DNA from: Bacillota bacterium
GTDB taxonomy: Bacteria; Bacillota; Clostridia; Peptostreptococcales; Anaerovoracaceae
Length of the DNA stretch: 6,087 nt
Direction of reading: 5' to 3'
NCBI GenBank assembly: GCA_017523605.1
Contig: JAFWVZ010000121.1
Coordinates: 1 to 6,087 of the forward strand
The notes below the pieces were generated by a model that had not been told where the DNA came from, made no database searches, and saw only the letters and a list, made by a program, of their open reading frames with translations. Of the stretch, positions 1 to 5,503 are shown one piece after another. Position numbers and translations under genes: made by a program. The number at the start of each line of letters is the position of its first letter. Within the stretch, counting starts at the first letter, position 1.

Positions 1-465
1 AAGGAGCGCAAGGAAGCTACAGAGGCCAGAAACCAGGCAGAGTCTCTAATCTACGAGACCGATAAGAACCTTAAGGATCTGGAAGGTAAGCTCTCCGAGG
101 ACGAGAAGAACAAGATCATGACCGCCAGGAACGAACTGGAGAGCGCCATGAACGCAGGCACCGCGTCCGAGATCAAGGCTAAGATAGACGCTCTTACCGA
201 ACAGTATCACACCATAAGCGCCAAGCTCTACGAGCAGGCAGCCGGACAGGCCGGTCAGCAGGGCGCAGGTCCGCAGGGATTCGATCCCAACAACATGGGC
301 GGCGCAGGATTTAACCCCGGCGCGGGATTCGGCGGAGCCGGATTCAATCCGGGAGCAGGCTTCGGAGGCCAGGGCGGATTCAACCAGAACGCCGGCGGAA
401 AGAGCTCCGGACCTAAGGGCGACGATGTAGTCGACGCGGACTTCGAAGTAGTCGACGATAAATAA
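1..465 (+). CDS. dnaK: Chaperone DnaK (Hsp70), C-terminal part only
   Basis: The window opens inside this gene, in frame at base 1; 154 codons remain before the tandem stop TAATAA (463-468). The visible part is the helical lid of the substrate-binding domain (from KERKEATEARNQAESLIYET to about residue 82) followed by a disordered Gly/Phe/Asn-rich tail and the acidic end DDVVDADFEVVDDK, typical of bacterial DnaK. The ATPase domain and the beta part of the substrate domain lie upstream, outside the window. DnaK is the cytosolic ATP-dependent Hsp70 that binds exposed hydrophobic segments; DnaJ, encoded next, delivers substrates and stimulates its ATPase. The tail is odd: it carries two copies of GAGFNPGAGFG, more like the G/F linker of a J-protein than the Gln/Ala/Gly-rich tails common in DnaK. 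Identity is secure; the role of the tail is unknown. Confidence 0.96.
   Translation, partial: KERKEATEARNQAESLIYETDKNLKDLEGKLSEDEKNKIMTARNELESAMNAGTASEIKAKIDALTEQYHTISAKLYEQAAGQAGQQGAGPQGFDPNNMGGAGFNPGAGFGGAGFNPGAGFGGQGGFNQNAGGKSSGPKGDDVVDADFEVVDDK
301..366 (+). repeat. Two tandem 33-bp units in the dnaK tail
   Basis: Units 301-333 and 334-366 each encode GAGFNPGAGFG. The proteins are identical but many third codon positions differ (for example TTT AAC CCC against TTC AAT CCG). The duplication is therefore either old or kept by selection on the amino-acid sequence. A partial third unit (GGQGGFNQNAGG) follows. Confidence 0.85.
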
Positions 466-487
466 TAACAACGGCTTATGATACGCC

Positions 488-516
488 AGGCCGCTTCCGT
501 TAAACGGGAGCGGTCT
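488..516 (+). promoter_or_regulatory. dnaK-dnaJ intercistronic hairpin
   Basis: CCGCTTCCGT (491-500), loop TAA, ACGGGAGCGG (504-513) forms ten continuous pairs with one T-G wobble. Three more pairs (A488-T516, G489-C515, G490-T514 wobble) extend the stem to 13. No T-run follows directly (next bases TGGCAGTTG), so it is not a classic intrinsic terminator. It may be a partial attenuator, an RNA processing site or a barrier protecting the dnaK message end, giving more DnaK than DnaJ. The structure is seen; the function is inferred. Confidence 0.6.
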
Positions 517-550
517 TGGCAGTTGATAGGCAAAACGGTTTTTTACGATA

Positions 551-1735
551 ATGGCAGATAAAAGAGATTACTACGAGGTGCTCGGCATCCAGAAGGGCGC
601 TTCGGACGAAGAAATAAAAAAGGCATTCCGCAAGATGGCCATGAAGTACCATCCGGACAGAAACCAGGGCGACAAGGACGCCGAGGAGAAGTTCAAGGAG
701 GTAAACGAGGCCTATTCCGTACTGTCCGATCCGGATAAGAAGAATAAGTACGACCGCTTCGGATTCGCAGGAGTGGATCCCAACGCGGGATTCGGCGGAG
801 GCGGAGGCGCAGGATTCGAGGGATTCGGCGGATTCGGAGGCTTCGGAGGCGGCGGCTTCGAGGACATTTTCAACATGTTCACAGGCGGCGGCTTCGGAAA
901 CAGCTACAGCGCCAATTACAACGGTCCCAGAGAGGGCGCGGACATCCAGCAGCGCATGAACATCACTTTCGAGGAGGCTGTGTTCGGCGCCAAGAAGAAG
1001 ATACGTCTTACAAAGAACGTCCAGTGCTCCGACTGTCACGGCACCGGTGCTAAGAACGGTACGTCCAAGCACACCTGTCCTACCTGCGGAGGCAGAGGCC
1101 AGGTGGAGAGCGTGCAGCAGACCATACTCGGGCCCATGCGTTCGGTAAGGACCTGTTCCGCCTGCGGAGGCACGGGCGAAGTGATCGATACTCCTTGTCC
1201 CACCTGCCACGGCAGCGGAATAATAAGAAAGACCGTAGAGCTTACCGTAGACATCCCCGCCGGAATAGGCGGCGGATCCAGCAGTCCGGTCCTTACTCTG
1301 AGAGGGCAGGGCGAACCCGGTACCAACGGTGGTCCGGCAGGCGATCTTTACATAGTTCTCAACATCGGATCGCACAGTACGTTCACCCGCAAGGGCGATG
1401 ACCTTTACATGACGCTTCCGATCAACTTTACGCAGGCAGCCCTCGGCGACGAGGTGACCATCAAGGGCCTTAAGGAGTCTTTGGTCTGCAAGATACCCGC
1501 AGGCACACAGCCCGGCACCACTCTCCGCATGCGCGGCAAGGGCGTAAAGAACATCCGGACCGGCAAGCCCGGAGACATTCTGGTACAGGTAAAGCTGGTA
1601 GTTCCTACGGATCTTACGGACGCCCAGAAGGAGCTTTTAAGAAGCTTCGGCGAGGCTCCGGTAGTGGAACAGCCCCCCGCCGGCAGCAAGAAGAAGGGCA
1701 GCTGGTCGCAGAAGGTAAAGGACTTCTTTGAATAG
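551..1735 (+). CDS. dnaJ: Chaperone DnaJ (Hsp40, type I J-protein)
   Basis: This is a complete 394-residue type I DnaJ, slightly longer than the usual 370-380. The order is: J domain at residues 1-70 with the HPD motif at 34-36, which triggers DnaK ATP hydrolysis; G/F-rich linker at about 75-125; zinc-finger region with four CxxCxGxG motifs (CSDCHGTG at 159, CPTCGGRG at 176, CSACGGTG at 202, CPTCHGSG at 216), all eight cysteines present; then the two C-terminal beta-barrel substrate-binding domains and a dimerisation end. It acts in the cytosol, handing unfolded proteins to DnaK. The ATG at 551 is the only plausible start, since an in-frame TAG at 527-529 blocks extension and the protein opens with MADKRDYYEVLG. 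No clear Shine-Dalgarno sequence precedes it, unlike most genes here. The gene lies 85 bases after dnaK and is probably co-transcribed. The linker is long and Gly/Phe-dense. Confidence 0.98.
   Translation: MADKRDYYEVLGIQKGASDEEIKKAFRKMAMKYHPDRNQGDKDAEEKFKEVNEAYSVLSDPDKKNKYDRFGFAGVDPNAGFGGGGGAGFEGFGGFGGFGGGGFEDIFNMFTGGGFGNSYSANYNGPREGADIQQRMNITFEEAVFGAKKKIRLTKNVQCSDCHGTGAKNGTSKHTCPTCGGRGQVESVQQTILGPMRSVRTCSACGGTGEVIDTPCPTCHGSGIIRKTVELTVDIPAGIGGGSSSPVLTLRGQGEPGTNGGPAGDLYIVLNIGSHSTFTRKGDDLYMTLPINFTQAALGDEVTIKGLKESLVCKIPAGTQPGTTLRMRGKGVKNIRTGKPGDILVQVKLVVPTDLTDAQKELLRSFGEAPVVEQPPAGSKKKGSWSQKVKDFFE
784..800 (+). repeat. 17-base identity between dnaJ G/F linker and dnaK tail
   Basis: CGCGGGATTCGGCGGAG occurs at 784-800 in dnaJ and at 321-337 in dnaK, in the same reading phase (AGFGG in both). 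The flanking residues also resemble each other (NPGAGFGGAGF in DnaK, DPNAGFGGGGGAGF in DnaJ). Confidence 0.8.
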
Positions 1736-1776
1736 GAAAGCGCTGTTTTTGCGCGGATAAAGGAAACACAGGAAAC

Positions 1777-3567
1777 ATGAGGGCAGCTTTCTATACCTTG
1801 GGCTGCAAAGTGAATCAATACGAAACAGAGGCCGTGGCGCAGGAATTTTTGCGCCATGGCTGTTTGCTTGTATCGGAGGATGAAGAGGCGGACGTCTACG
1901 TGGTGAACTCCTGCAGTGTAACGCGCGAGGCGGACAGGAAGTCGCGCCAGTATCTGCGCCGCATGAAGCGCAGGAATCCGGACGCCGTTACCGTGCTGAT
2001 GGGCTGCTACCCGCAGACCTGCCCGGACGAGACCGGTTCTTTGGAGGAGGCGGACATAGTCATAGGGACGGAGAACAAGCTGTCCGTAGTGGAGCTTGTG
2101 GAGAGATTCCTTAAGGACAGGAAAAGACTGGATCTGCTTACGGAAACGGATGACAGCGGCGTCAGGAAAAGGCCTGCAGGGCCTTCCGGCTGTACTGTAC
2201 TGGAGACAGAATACAACGACATCGGAGCCGTAAAGAGCATGCTCGGAAGCAAGAGAGCTCTGATAAAGATCCAGGAGGGATGCAACCGTTTCTGCTCCTA
2301 CTGCATAATACCGCACGCGCGCGGACCTATAAGGTCCAGAAGCCCCAAAAGCATAGAAAACGAGGCTTTAGAGCTCCTGAAGACCGGCTGCCGTGAAATA
2401 GTTCTGGCAGGCATCAATACTGCGCTCTACGGGCTCGAAAACGGCTATAAAAACGATATGGAGTGGTCTTCCGAAGACCTGGAAAACGTGCGCGGCATAG
2501 AAATAGTTGTAAAGCTTCTTAACGATCTTCCGGGGGATTTCCGCATAAGGCTGAACTCGCTGGAGCCCACGGTCGTTGACCGCGATTATCTGGCTTCGCT
2601 GCTCAAATACGGCAAGCTTGCGCACCACGCGCACATATCCGTCCAGAGCGGTTCGGACCGCGTGATAGCTTCCATGAACAGGCATTACACCCGCGCTGAT
2701 TATCTGCAGATGGTCCGTACGCTTAAAGCTTTCGACAAGGATTACGGAATAACTACAGACATAATAACGGGTTTTCCCGGCGAGACCGAGGCGGACTTCC
2801 AAGAGTCCCTCAGCCTCGTGGACGAATGCGGATTCCTGCACGTGCACGCTTTTCCGTATTCAGAGCGGCCCGGAACTCCCGCGGCGTCTATGCCGGGCAA
2901 GGTCCCGGTAAACGTCCGGAAGGAGAGGGTGGCAAGGCTTATAGAAGCCGCGGATGCAGCGTCCCTGAGGTTCCGCGAAGGACTGACAGGTACGGTGCAG
3001 AGGGTCCTGCCGGAGGAGTATTGCGGAGACGGTCTTTGGAGAGGCAGGGCATCCAACTACACGAACGTCTGGTTCGAGGCTCCTGCTGAGCCGGATTTGA
3101 CAAGCACTTTCGTGGATGTTACGATTGAGAAGACATATAAAGACGGCGTTTTCGGACGCGCCGGGGCAGAGACGGAGACCATCCGCGGGACTGACGGCGC
3201 CGCGGACGCGCGGAAAGGAGAGCAAATGTCGGACTGCATATTCTGCAAGATAGCGAACGGCGGGATACCCACGAACAGGGTATACGAAGACGATAAGATC
3301 GCGGCGTTCAGGGATCTGGAGCCCCAGGCCCCCGAGCACGTTCTGGTCGTGCCCAAAAAGCACATACAGTCGCTGGATCAGACCGCGGAAGAAGACGCGG
3401 GGCTGCTCGCTCACATAATGCTTAAGATCAAGGAGATCGCAAAGATACTGGAGCTGGAGAACGGCTACAGGGTAGTCATCAACACCGGCGCGGACGGAGG
3501 GCAGACCGTGCCCCATCTGCACGTGCATCTTCTGGGAAAACGCGCCATGGCGTGGCCTCCGGGCTGA
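1777..3567 (+). CDS. mtaB: tRNA t6A37 methylthiotransferase MtaB fused in frame to a HIT domain
   Basis: Residues 1 to about 461 are a full methylthiotransferase. The N-terminal UPF0004 domain has TLGCKVNQYET (the MtaB/YqeV signature) and cluster cysteines C10, C46 and C77. The radical SAM core has the CxxxCxxC motif at C169, C173 and C176 (EGCNRFCSYC). A TRAM RNA-binding domain covers about 403-461. MtaB inserts sulphur and a methyl group into t6A at position 37 of ANN-decoding tRNAs, giving ms2t6A. MiaB and RimO are less likely because of the N-terminal signature and the GINTALYG segment. MtaB usually ends near residue 430-450; here no stop occurs, and a hydrophilic linker (about 462-483) leads into a complete HIT protein, making 596 residues. 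The start ATG has AGGAA close upstream and lies 41 bases after dnaJ, so co-transcription is likely. The gene may be a true fusion, or an MtaB that lost its stop by mutation or sequencing error. Confidence 0.93.
   Translation: MRAAFYTLGCKVNQYETEAVAQEFLRHGCLLVSEDEEADVYVVNSCSVTREADRKSRQYLRRMKRRNPDAVTVLMGCYPQTCPDETGSLEEADIVIGTENKLSVVELVERFLKDRKRLDLLTETDDSGVRKRPAGPSGCTVLETEYNDIGAVKSMLGSKRALIKIQEGCNRFCSYCIIPHARGPIRSRSPKSIENEALELLKTGCREIVLAGINTALYGLENGYKNDMEWSSEDLENVRGIEIVVKLLNDLPGDFRIRLNSLEPTVVDRDYLASLLKYGKLAHHAHISVQSGSDRVIASMNRHYTRADYLQMVRTLKAFDKDYGITTDIITGFPGETEADFQESLSLVDECGFLHVHAFPYSERPGTPAASMPGKVPVNVRKERVARLIEAADAASLRFREGLTGTVQRVLPEEYCGDGLWRGRASNYTNVWFEAPAEPDLTSTFVDVTIEKTYKDGVFGRAGAETETIRGTDGAADARKGEQMSDCIFCKIANGGIPTNRVYEDDKIAAFRDLEPQAPEHVLVVPKKHIQSLDQTAEEDAGLLAHIMLKIKEIAKILELENGYRVVINTGADGGQTVPHLHVHLLGKRAMAWPPG
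3214..3220 (+). promoter_or_regulatory. Ribosome binding site inside the mtaB-HIT frame
   Basis: AAAGGAG lies five bases before the ATG at 3226, which is ideal spacing. It sits within the uninterrupted mtaB-HIT frame and argues that the HIT protein is also made on its own. Confidence 0.75.
3226..3567 (+). CDS. HIT-family nucleotide hydrolase/transferase (HINT-like), internal start
   Basis: Read from its own ATG this is a 113-residue protein, the normal length of a bacterial HINT-type HIT protein. It opens with MSDCIFCKI (C4 and C7, the CxxC pair that often binds zinc in this family). The histidine triad HLHVHL is at residues 97-102, with the middle histidine the expected nucleophile, and the protein ends in the family-typical WPPG. 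HINT enzymes hydrolyse purine nucleoside phosphoramidates and related adenylylated compounds in the cytosol; the physiological substrate is generally unclear. The frame is continuous with mtaB (this Met is residue 484 of the long product), so it may exist both free and as a C-terminal domain. A HIT gene directly after mtaB and before rpsU is common in Clostridia, which supports an ancestrally separate gene. Confidence 0.9.
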   Translation: MSDCIFCKIANGGIPTNRVYEDDKIAAFRDLEPQAPEHVLVVPKKHIQSLDQTAEEDAGLLAHIMLKIKEIAKILELENGYRVVINTGADGGQTVPHLHVHLLGKRAMAWPPG

Positions 3568-3610
3568 TGCCGCAAAGGCCTGAAGGCATTCACCGGCCGG
3601 CATGAAACGC

Positions 3611-3651
3611 ATAAAAAGATCCGGAACCTTGCGGCTCCGGATTTCTTTTTA
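3611..3651. terminator. Bidirectional intrinsic terminator between mtaB-HIT and rpsU
   Basis: The arms are 3619-3628 (ATCCGGAACC) and 3633-3642 (GGCTCCGGAT), with loop 3629-3632. The plus strand is followed by TTTCTTTTT and the minus strand by CTTTTTAT, so both converging transcripts can stop here. On the minus strand the one imperfect position becomes a G-U pair and the loop reads GCAA, a stable GNRA tetraloop; on the plus strand it is an A-C mismatch with loop TTGC. The structure therefore suits rpsU better. The rpsU stop codon overlaps its edge. Confidence 0.9.
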
Positions 3652-3831
3652 GTATCTCTTATTAGCCTTCTTGCGAGCAGCCTCGGACTTCTTCTTTTCA
3701 CGAACGCTGGGCTTCTCGTAGCATTCCCTTTTCCTGAGTTCGGCCATGATGCCGTCTCTAGCGCAGGAACGCTTGAATCTCTTAAGAGCACTCTCCAGGT
3801 TTTCACCCTCTTTTACAGTTACCTGTGCCAA
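3649..3831 (-). CDS. rpsU: 30S ribosomal protein S21 (bS21)
   Basis: This encodes 60 residues, the usual size for S21. The family core is clear: ENLESALKRFKRSCARDGIMAELRKRECYEKPSVREKKKSEAARKK, very basic, with a Lys/Arg-rich end. S21 joins the 30S platform near the 3' end of 16S rRNA and helps mRNA start selection. I place the start at TTG (3831-3829), because AGGTGA lies five bases upstream and the protein then begins with (M)AQVTVKEG. A longer 84-residue frame starting at 3903 would begin upstream of the predicted -10 box and is unlikely. The gene is inverted relative to its neighbours; in related Bacillota rpsU normally follows mtaB/HIT on the same strand. It has its own promoter and terminator, so it appears to be monocistronic. 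Confidence 0.95.
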   Translation of the reverse strand: MAQVTVKEGENLESALKRFKRSCARDGIMAELRKRECYEKPSVREKKKSEAARKKANKRY

Positions 3832-3836
3832 CGGTC

Positions 3837-3842
3837 TCACCT
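3837..3842 (-). promoter_or_regulatory. rpsU ribosome binding site
   Basis: On the minus strand AGGTGA precedes TTG by five bases. It matches the anti-Shine-Dalgarno and decides the TTG start. A purine-rich GGAAAGG lies just upstream (3850-3844). Confidence 0.75.
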
Positions 3843-3849
3843 GCCTTTC

Positions 3850-3866
3850 CTGTTCTGAACGAACAG
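3850..3866. repeat. 17-bp palindrome over the predicted rpsU transcription start
   Basis: CTGTTC - TGAAC - GAACAG is a perfect 6-5-6 inverted repeat. The predicted rpsU +1 falls near 3864, inside the right arm, so the element is placed like a repressor operator; a transcript starting there would include only part of the right arm. The half-sites do not fit the Gram-positive LexA arrangement GAAC-N4-GTTC. The binding protein, if any, is unknown. Confidence 0.5.
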
Positions 3867-3870
3867 AAAC

Positions 3871-3899
3871 ATTATACATACTTAGTCTCTTGTGCGCAA
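3871..3899 (-). promoter_or_regulatory. Predicted sigma-A-type promoter of rpsU
   Basis: On the minus strand there is a perfect -10 TATAAT (3876-3871), preceded at 17 bases by TTGCGC (3899-3894), a weak -35 with the key TTG. The leader to the TTG start would be about 33 bases. Confidence 0.7.
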
Positions 3900-3955
3900 G
3901 CATTTTCGAAGCTCTGCCGCATTTATTTTTCTGAAGCGTTTTGCGGCCGGCTTTC

Positions 3956-3989
3956 CGAGGCAGCGCGTATCATTTGCGCAGCAGCCTCG
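3956..3989. repeat. Bulged inverted repeat in the rpsU-phoH divergent region
   Basis: CGAGGC (3956-3961) pairs with GCCTCG (3984-3989). Inside it GCGC (3963-3966) pairs with GCGC (3976-3979) around loop GTATCATTT. It lies between the two divergent promoters, ending 15 bases before the phoH -35. The rest of the region 3900-4004 shows no gene I can support. Confidence 0.4.
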
Positions 3990-4004
3990 CGCGCAGCACC
4001 ATTT

Positions 4005-4033
4005 TTTAGATGCAGAAAAGGGCTATTTATGAT
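4005..4033 (+). promoter_or_regulatory. Predicted sigma-A-type promoter of the phoH-ybeY-era operon
   Basis: TTTAGA (4005-4010), a 17-base spacer and TATGAT (4028-4033) match TTGACA/TATAAT at four and five of six positions. Transcription would start near 4040, leaving a leader of about 27 bases that contains the AAAGGAGG site. Confidence 0.65.
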
Positions 4034-4053
4034 ACACTCGAATCAGAGAAGTC

Positions 4054-4061
4054 AAAGGAGG
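4054..4061 (+). promoter_or_regulatory. phoH ribosome binding site
   Basis: AAAGGAGG, a near-perfect Shine-Dalgarno, lies five bases before TTG at 4067. It fixes the start there rather than at the in-frame ATG at 4010, which overlaps the -35 box. Confidence 0.85.
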
Positions 4062-4066
4062 AAAAC

Positions 4067-5035
4067 TTGAGCGAGATAAGGATAAATCCAAGCGGCGCCG
4101 TGGAGTTCTCGGAAGTGTTCGGAGCTTTCGACCACAACCTGGAGACCGTTGAAAAAGCAACGGGCTGCAGCATCACATACAGAGGCGACCAGATAATCGT
4201 AAACGGCGAGCAGGCGGACAAGGCGGCGTTCATAATCAACGAGCTTTTCAAGACCGCCGAGAACGGCCAGATACTGGACGATCAGAAGGTAGGGTACATC
4301 ATCACGCTGGCGGGCGAGGGCGTTTCGTACACGGACTCCAACGTTTCGCGCGACGTAATATGCTTCACGTTCCGCGGCAAGCCTCTTAAGGCCAAGACCA
4401 TTGGTCAGAAGAACTATGTGGACGCCATAAAGAAGAACGACATAACCTTCGGCATTGGTCCCGCGGGAACCGGTAAGACGTACATAGCGGTCGCCATGGC
4501 GATCAACGCCCTTAAGAACAAGGACGTGGAGAAGATAATACTCGCAAGGCCCGCCGTGGAAGCCGGAGAGCGCCTGGGATTCCTGCCCGGAGACCTTCAG
4601 GAAAAGGTAGATCCTTACCTGCGGCCTCTGTACGACGCGCTCTACGACATACTCGGCCGCGAGGCAACGCTTCGCCTTAAGGAAAAGGAGACCATAGAAG
4701 TGGTCCCGCTGGCCTACATGAGAGGCCGCACGCTGGACAACGCGTTCATAATACTGGACGAAGCCCAGAACGCCACCAAGGAGCAGATGAAGATGTTCCT
4801 TACGAGGATGGGCTTCGGGTCCAAGGTGATAGTCACCGGCGACGTTACGCAGGTAGATCTTCCGCGCGGCAAGCGCTCGGGACTCGTGGACGCCGTAAAC
4901 ATCCTTAAAGGCGTGGAAGGCATTGCGTTCTGCACCCTTACGGATTCGGACGTTGTGCGCCATCCGCTGGTGCGCCGCATAGTTAACGCATACGACAGAT
5001 ACATTTCTAAACACCCGGAGTGGTCGGAGGAATAA
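4067..5035 (+). CDS. phoH: PhoH-family ATPase (PhoH-like protein, YbeZ/PhoL type)
   Basis: From the TTG start the protein has 322 residues, the normal size for this family. Residues 1 to about 100 form the small KH-like N-terminal RNA-binding region. The PhoH P-loop domain follows, with Walker A GPAGTGKT at 131-138, Walker B IILDEAQN at 228-235 and the downstream VTGDVTQ segment at 256-262. It is a cytosolic ATPase thought to act on RNA with YbeY in rRNA maturation and quality control; the exact activity in Bacillota is not settled. The pairing with ybeY, whose ATG directly follows this stop codon, fits that role. It is the first gene of the operon and has its own predicted promoter. The TTG start may limit expression. 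Family assignment is firm; the biochemical role is inferred from relatives. Confidence 0.95.
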   Translation: MSEIRINPSGAVEFSEVFGAFDHNLETVEKATGCSITYRGDQIIVNGEQADKAAFIINELFKTAENGQILDDQKVGYIITLAGEGVSYTDSNVSRDVICFTFRGKPLKAKTIGQKNYVDAIKKNDITFGIGPAGTGKTYIAVAMAINALKNKDVEKIILARPAVEAGERLGFLPGDLQEKVDPYLRPLYDALYDILGREATLRLKEKETIEVVPLAYMRGRTLDNAFIILDEAQNATKEQMKMFLTRMGFGSKVIVTGDVTQVDLPRGKRSGLVDAVNILKGVEGIAFCTLTDSDVVRHPLVRRIVNAYDRYISKHPEWSEE

Positions 5036-5503
5036 ATGACATTATATTTTGACGAGGACGTAAGGCCGGACGATGCCACGGCAGCTGAGATGGAAGCCGC
5101 CGCGGTGGCCGCGCTGGAAGGCGAGGGAATAGATCCGGATACCGCCAGCATATCCGTCAGTTTTGTGGACAAGGCGGAGATAAAAAGGCTCAACAAGGAG
5201 TACCGCGGAGTGGATAAGGTCACGGATGTGCTCAGCTTTCCGCTGTACGAGAGCGGCTGCATACCCGCGCCGGAAGATCTGACGGAAGACGAGGAGCTTG
5301 CCCTGGGAGACGTAGTCATCTGCGAAGAAGTCTGCGAGGCCCAGGCAAAGGAATACGGCCACAGCATCGAAAGGGAGATAATATACTTATTTACTCACAG
5401 CGTTTTCCATCTGCTGGGCTACGACCACGAGACGGAAGAAGACAAGGCCGACATGAGGGCAAGGGAAGAGGAAGTAATGAGCCTCCTGGGGCTGGAAAGA
5501 TGA
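5036..5503 (+). CDS. ybeY: Endoribonuclease YbeY (rRNA maturation factor)
   Basis: This is a complete 155-residue UPF0054 protein. The zinc-binding motif HxxxHxxxxxH is present as H121, H125 and H131 in THSVFHLLGYDH, together with the conserved segment NKEYRGVDKVTDVLSF (R57 matches the catalytic-site arginine of the family). YbeY is a metal-dependent endoribonuclease needed for 16S rRNA 3' end processing and 70S quality control. The ATG follows the phoH stop with no base between them, and its GGAGG (5026-5030) lies inside the end of phoH, so translation is probably coupled. The last four bases overlap the era start (ATGA). Partnership with Era and PhoH is established in other bacteria. Confidence 0.97.
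   Translation: MTLYFDEDVRPDDATAAEMEAAAVAALEGEGIDPDTASISVSFVDKAEIKRLNKEYRGVDKVTDVLSFPLYESGCIPAPEDLTEDEELALGDVVICEEVCEAQAKEYGHSIEREIIYLFTHSVFHLLGYDHETEEDKADMRAREEEVMSLLGLER

Noticed and set aside
523..552. Promoter-like TTGATA-N18-GATAAT just before dnaJ
   Set aside because: The -10 would overlap the dnaJ start codon, so transcripts would begin inside the gene and lose the start; probably chance.
301..870. CRISPR-like or mobile repeat array in the dnaK/dnaJ Gly-rich regions
   Set aside because: The repeats are in-frame low-complexity protein sequence with codon-level divergence and no regular spacers.
3850..3866. LexA (SOS) box at the rpsU promoter
   Set aside because: The half-sites are in the wrong order and spacing for GAAC-N4-GTTC.
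3832..3903. Longer S21 reading frame of 84 residues
   Set aside because: The extension covers the promoter and leader, while the S21 family starts near AQVTVKEG; TTG at 3831 has a good Shine-Dalgarno.
4010..4066. Upstream in-frame ATG extending PhoH by 19 residues
   Set aside because: It overlaps the predicted -35 box, has no ribosome binding site, and the added residues are not family-like; TTG at 4067 has AAAGGAGG at ideal spacing.
3746..4070. Short plus-strand frames across rpsU and the divergent region
   Set aside because: They run antisense to rpsU or through promoters, and I found no ribosome binding site or family resemblance to support them.
4052..5014. Long minus-strand open frame opposite phoH, and similar ones opposite dnaJ, mtaB and era
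   Set aside because: They are mirror frames of well-conserved plus-strand genes; the proteins are unrecognisable and no start signals support them.
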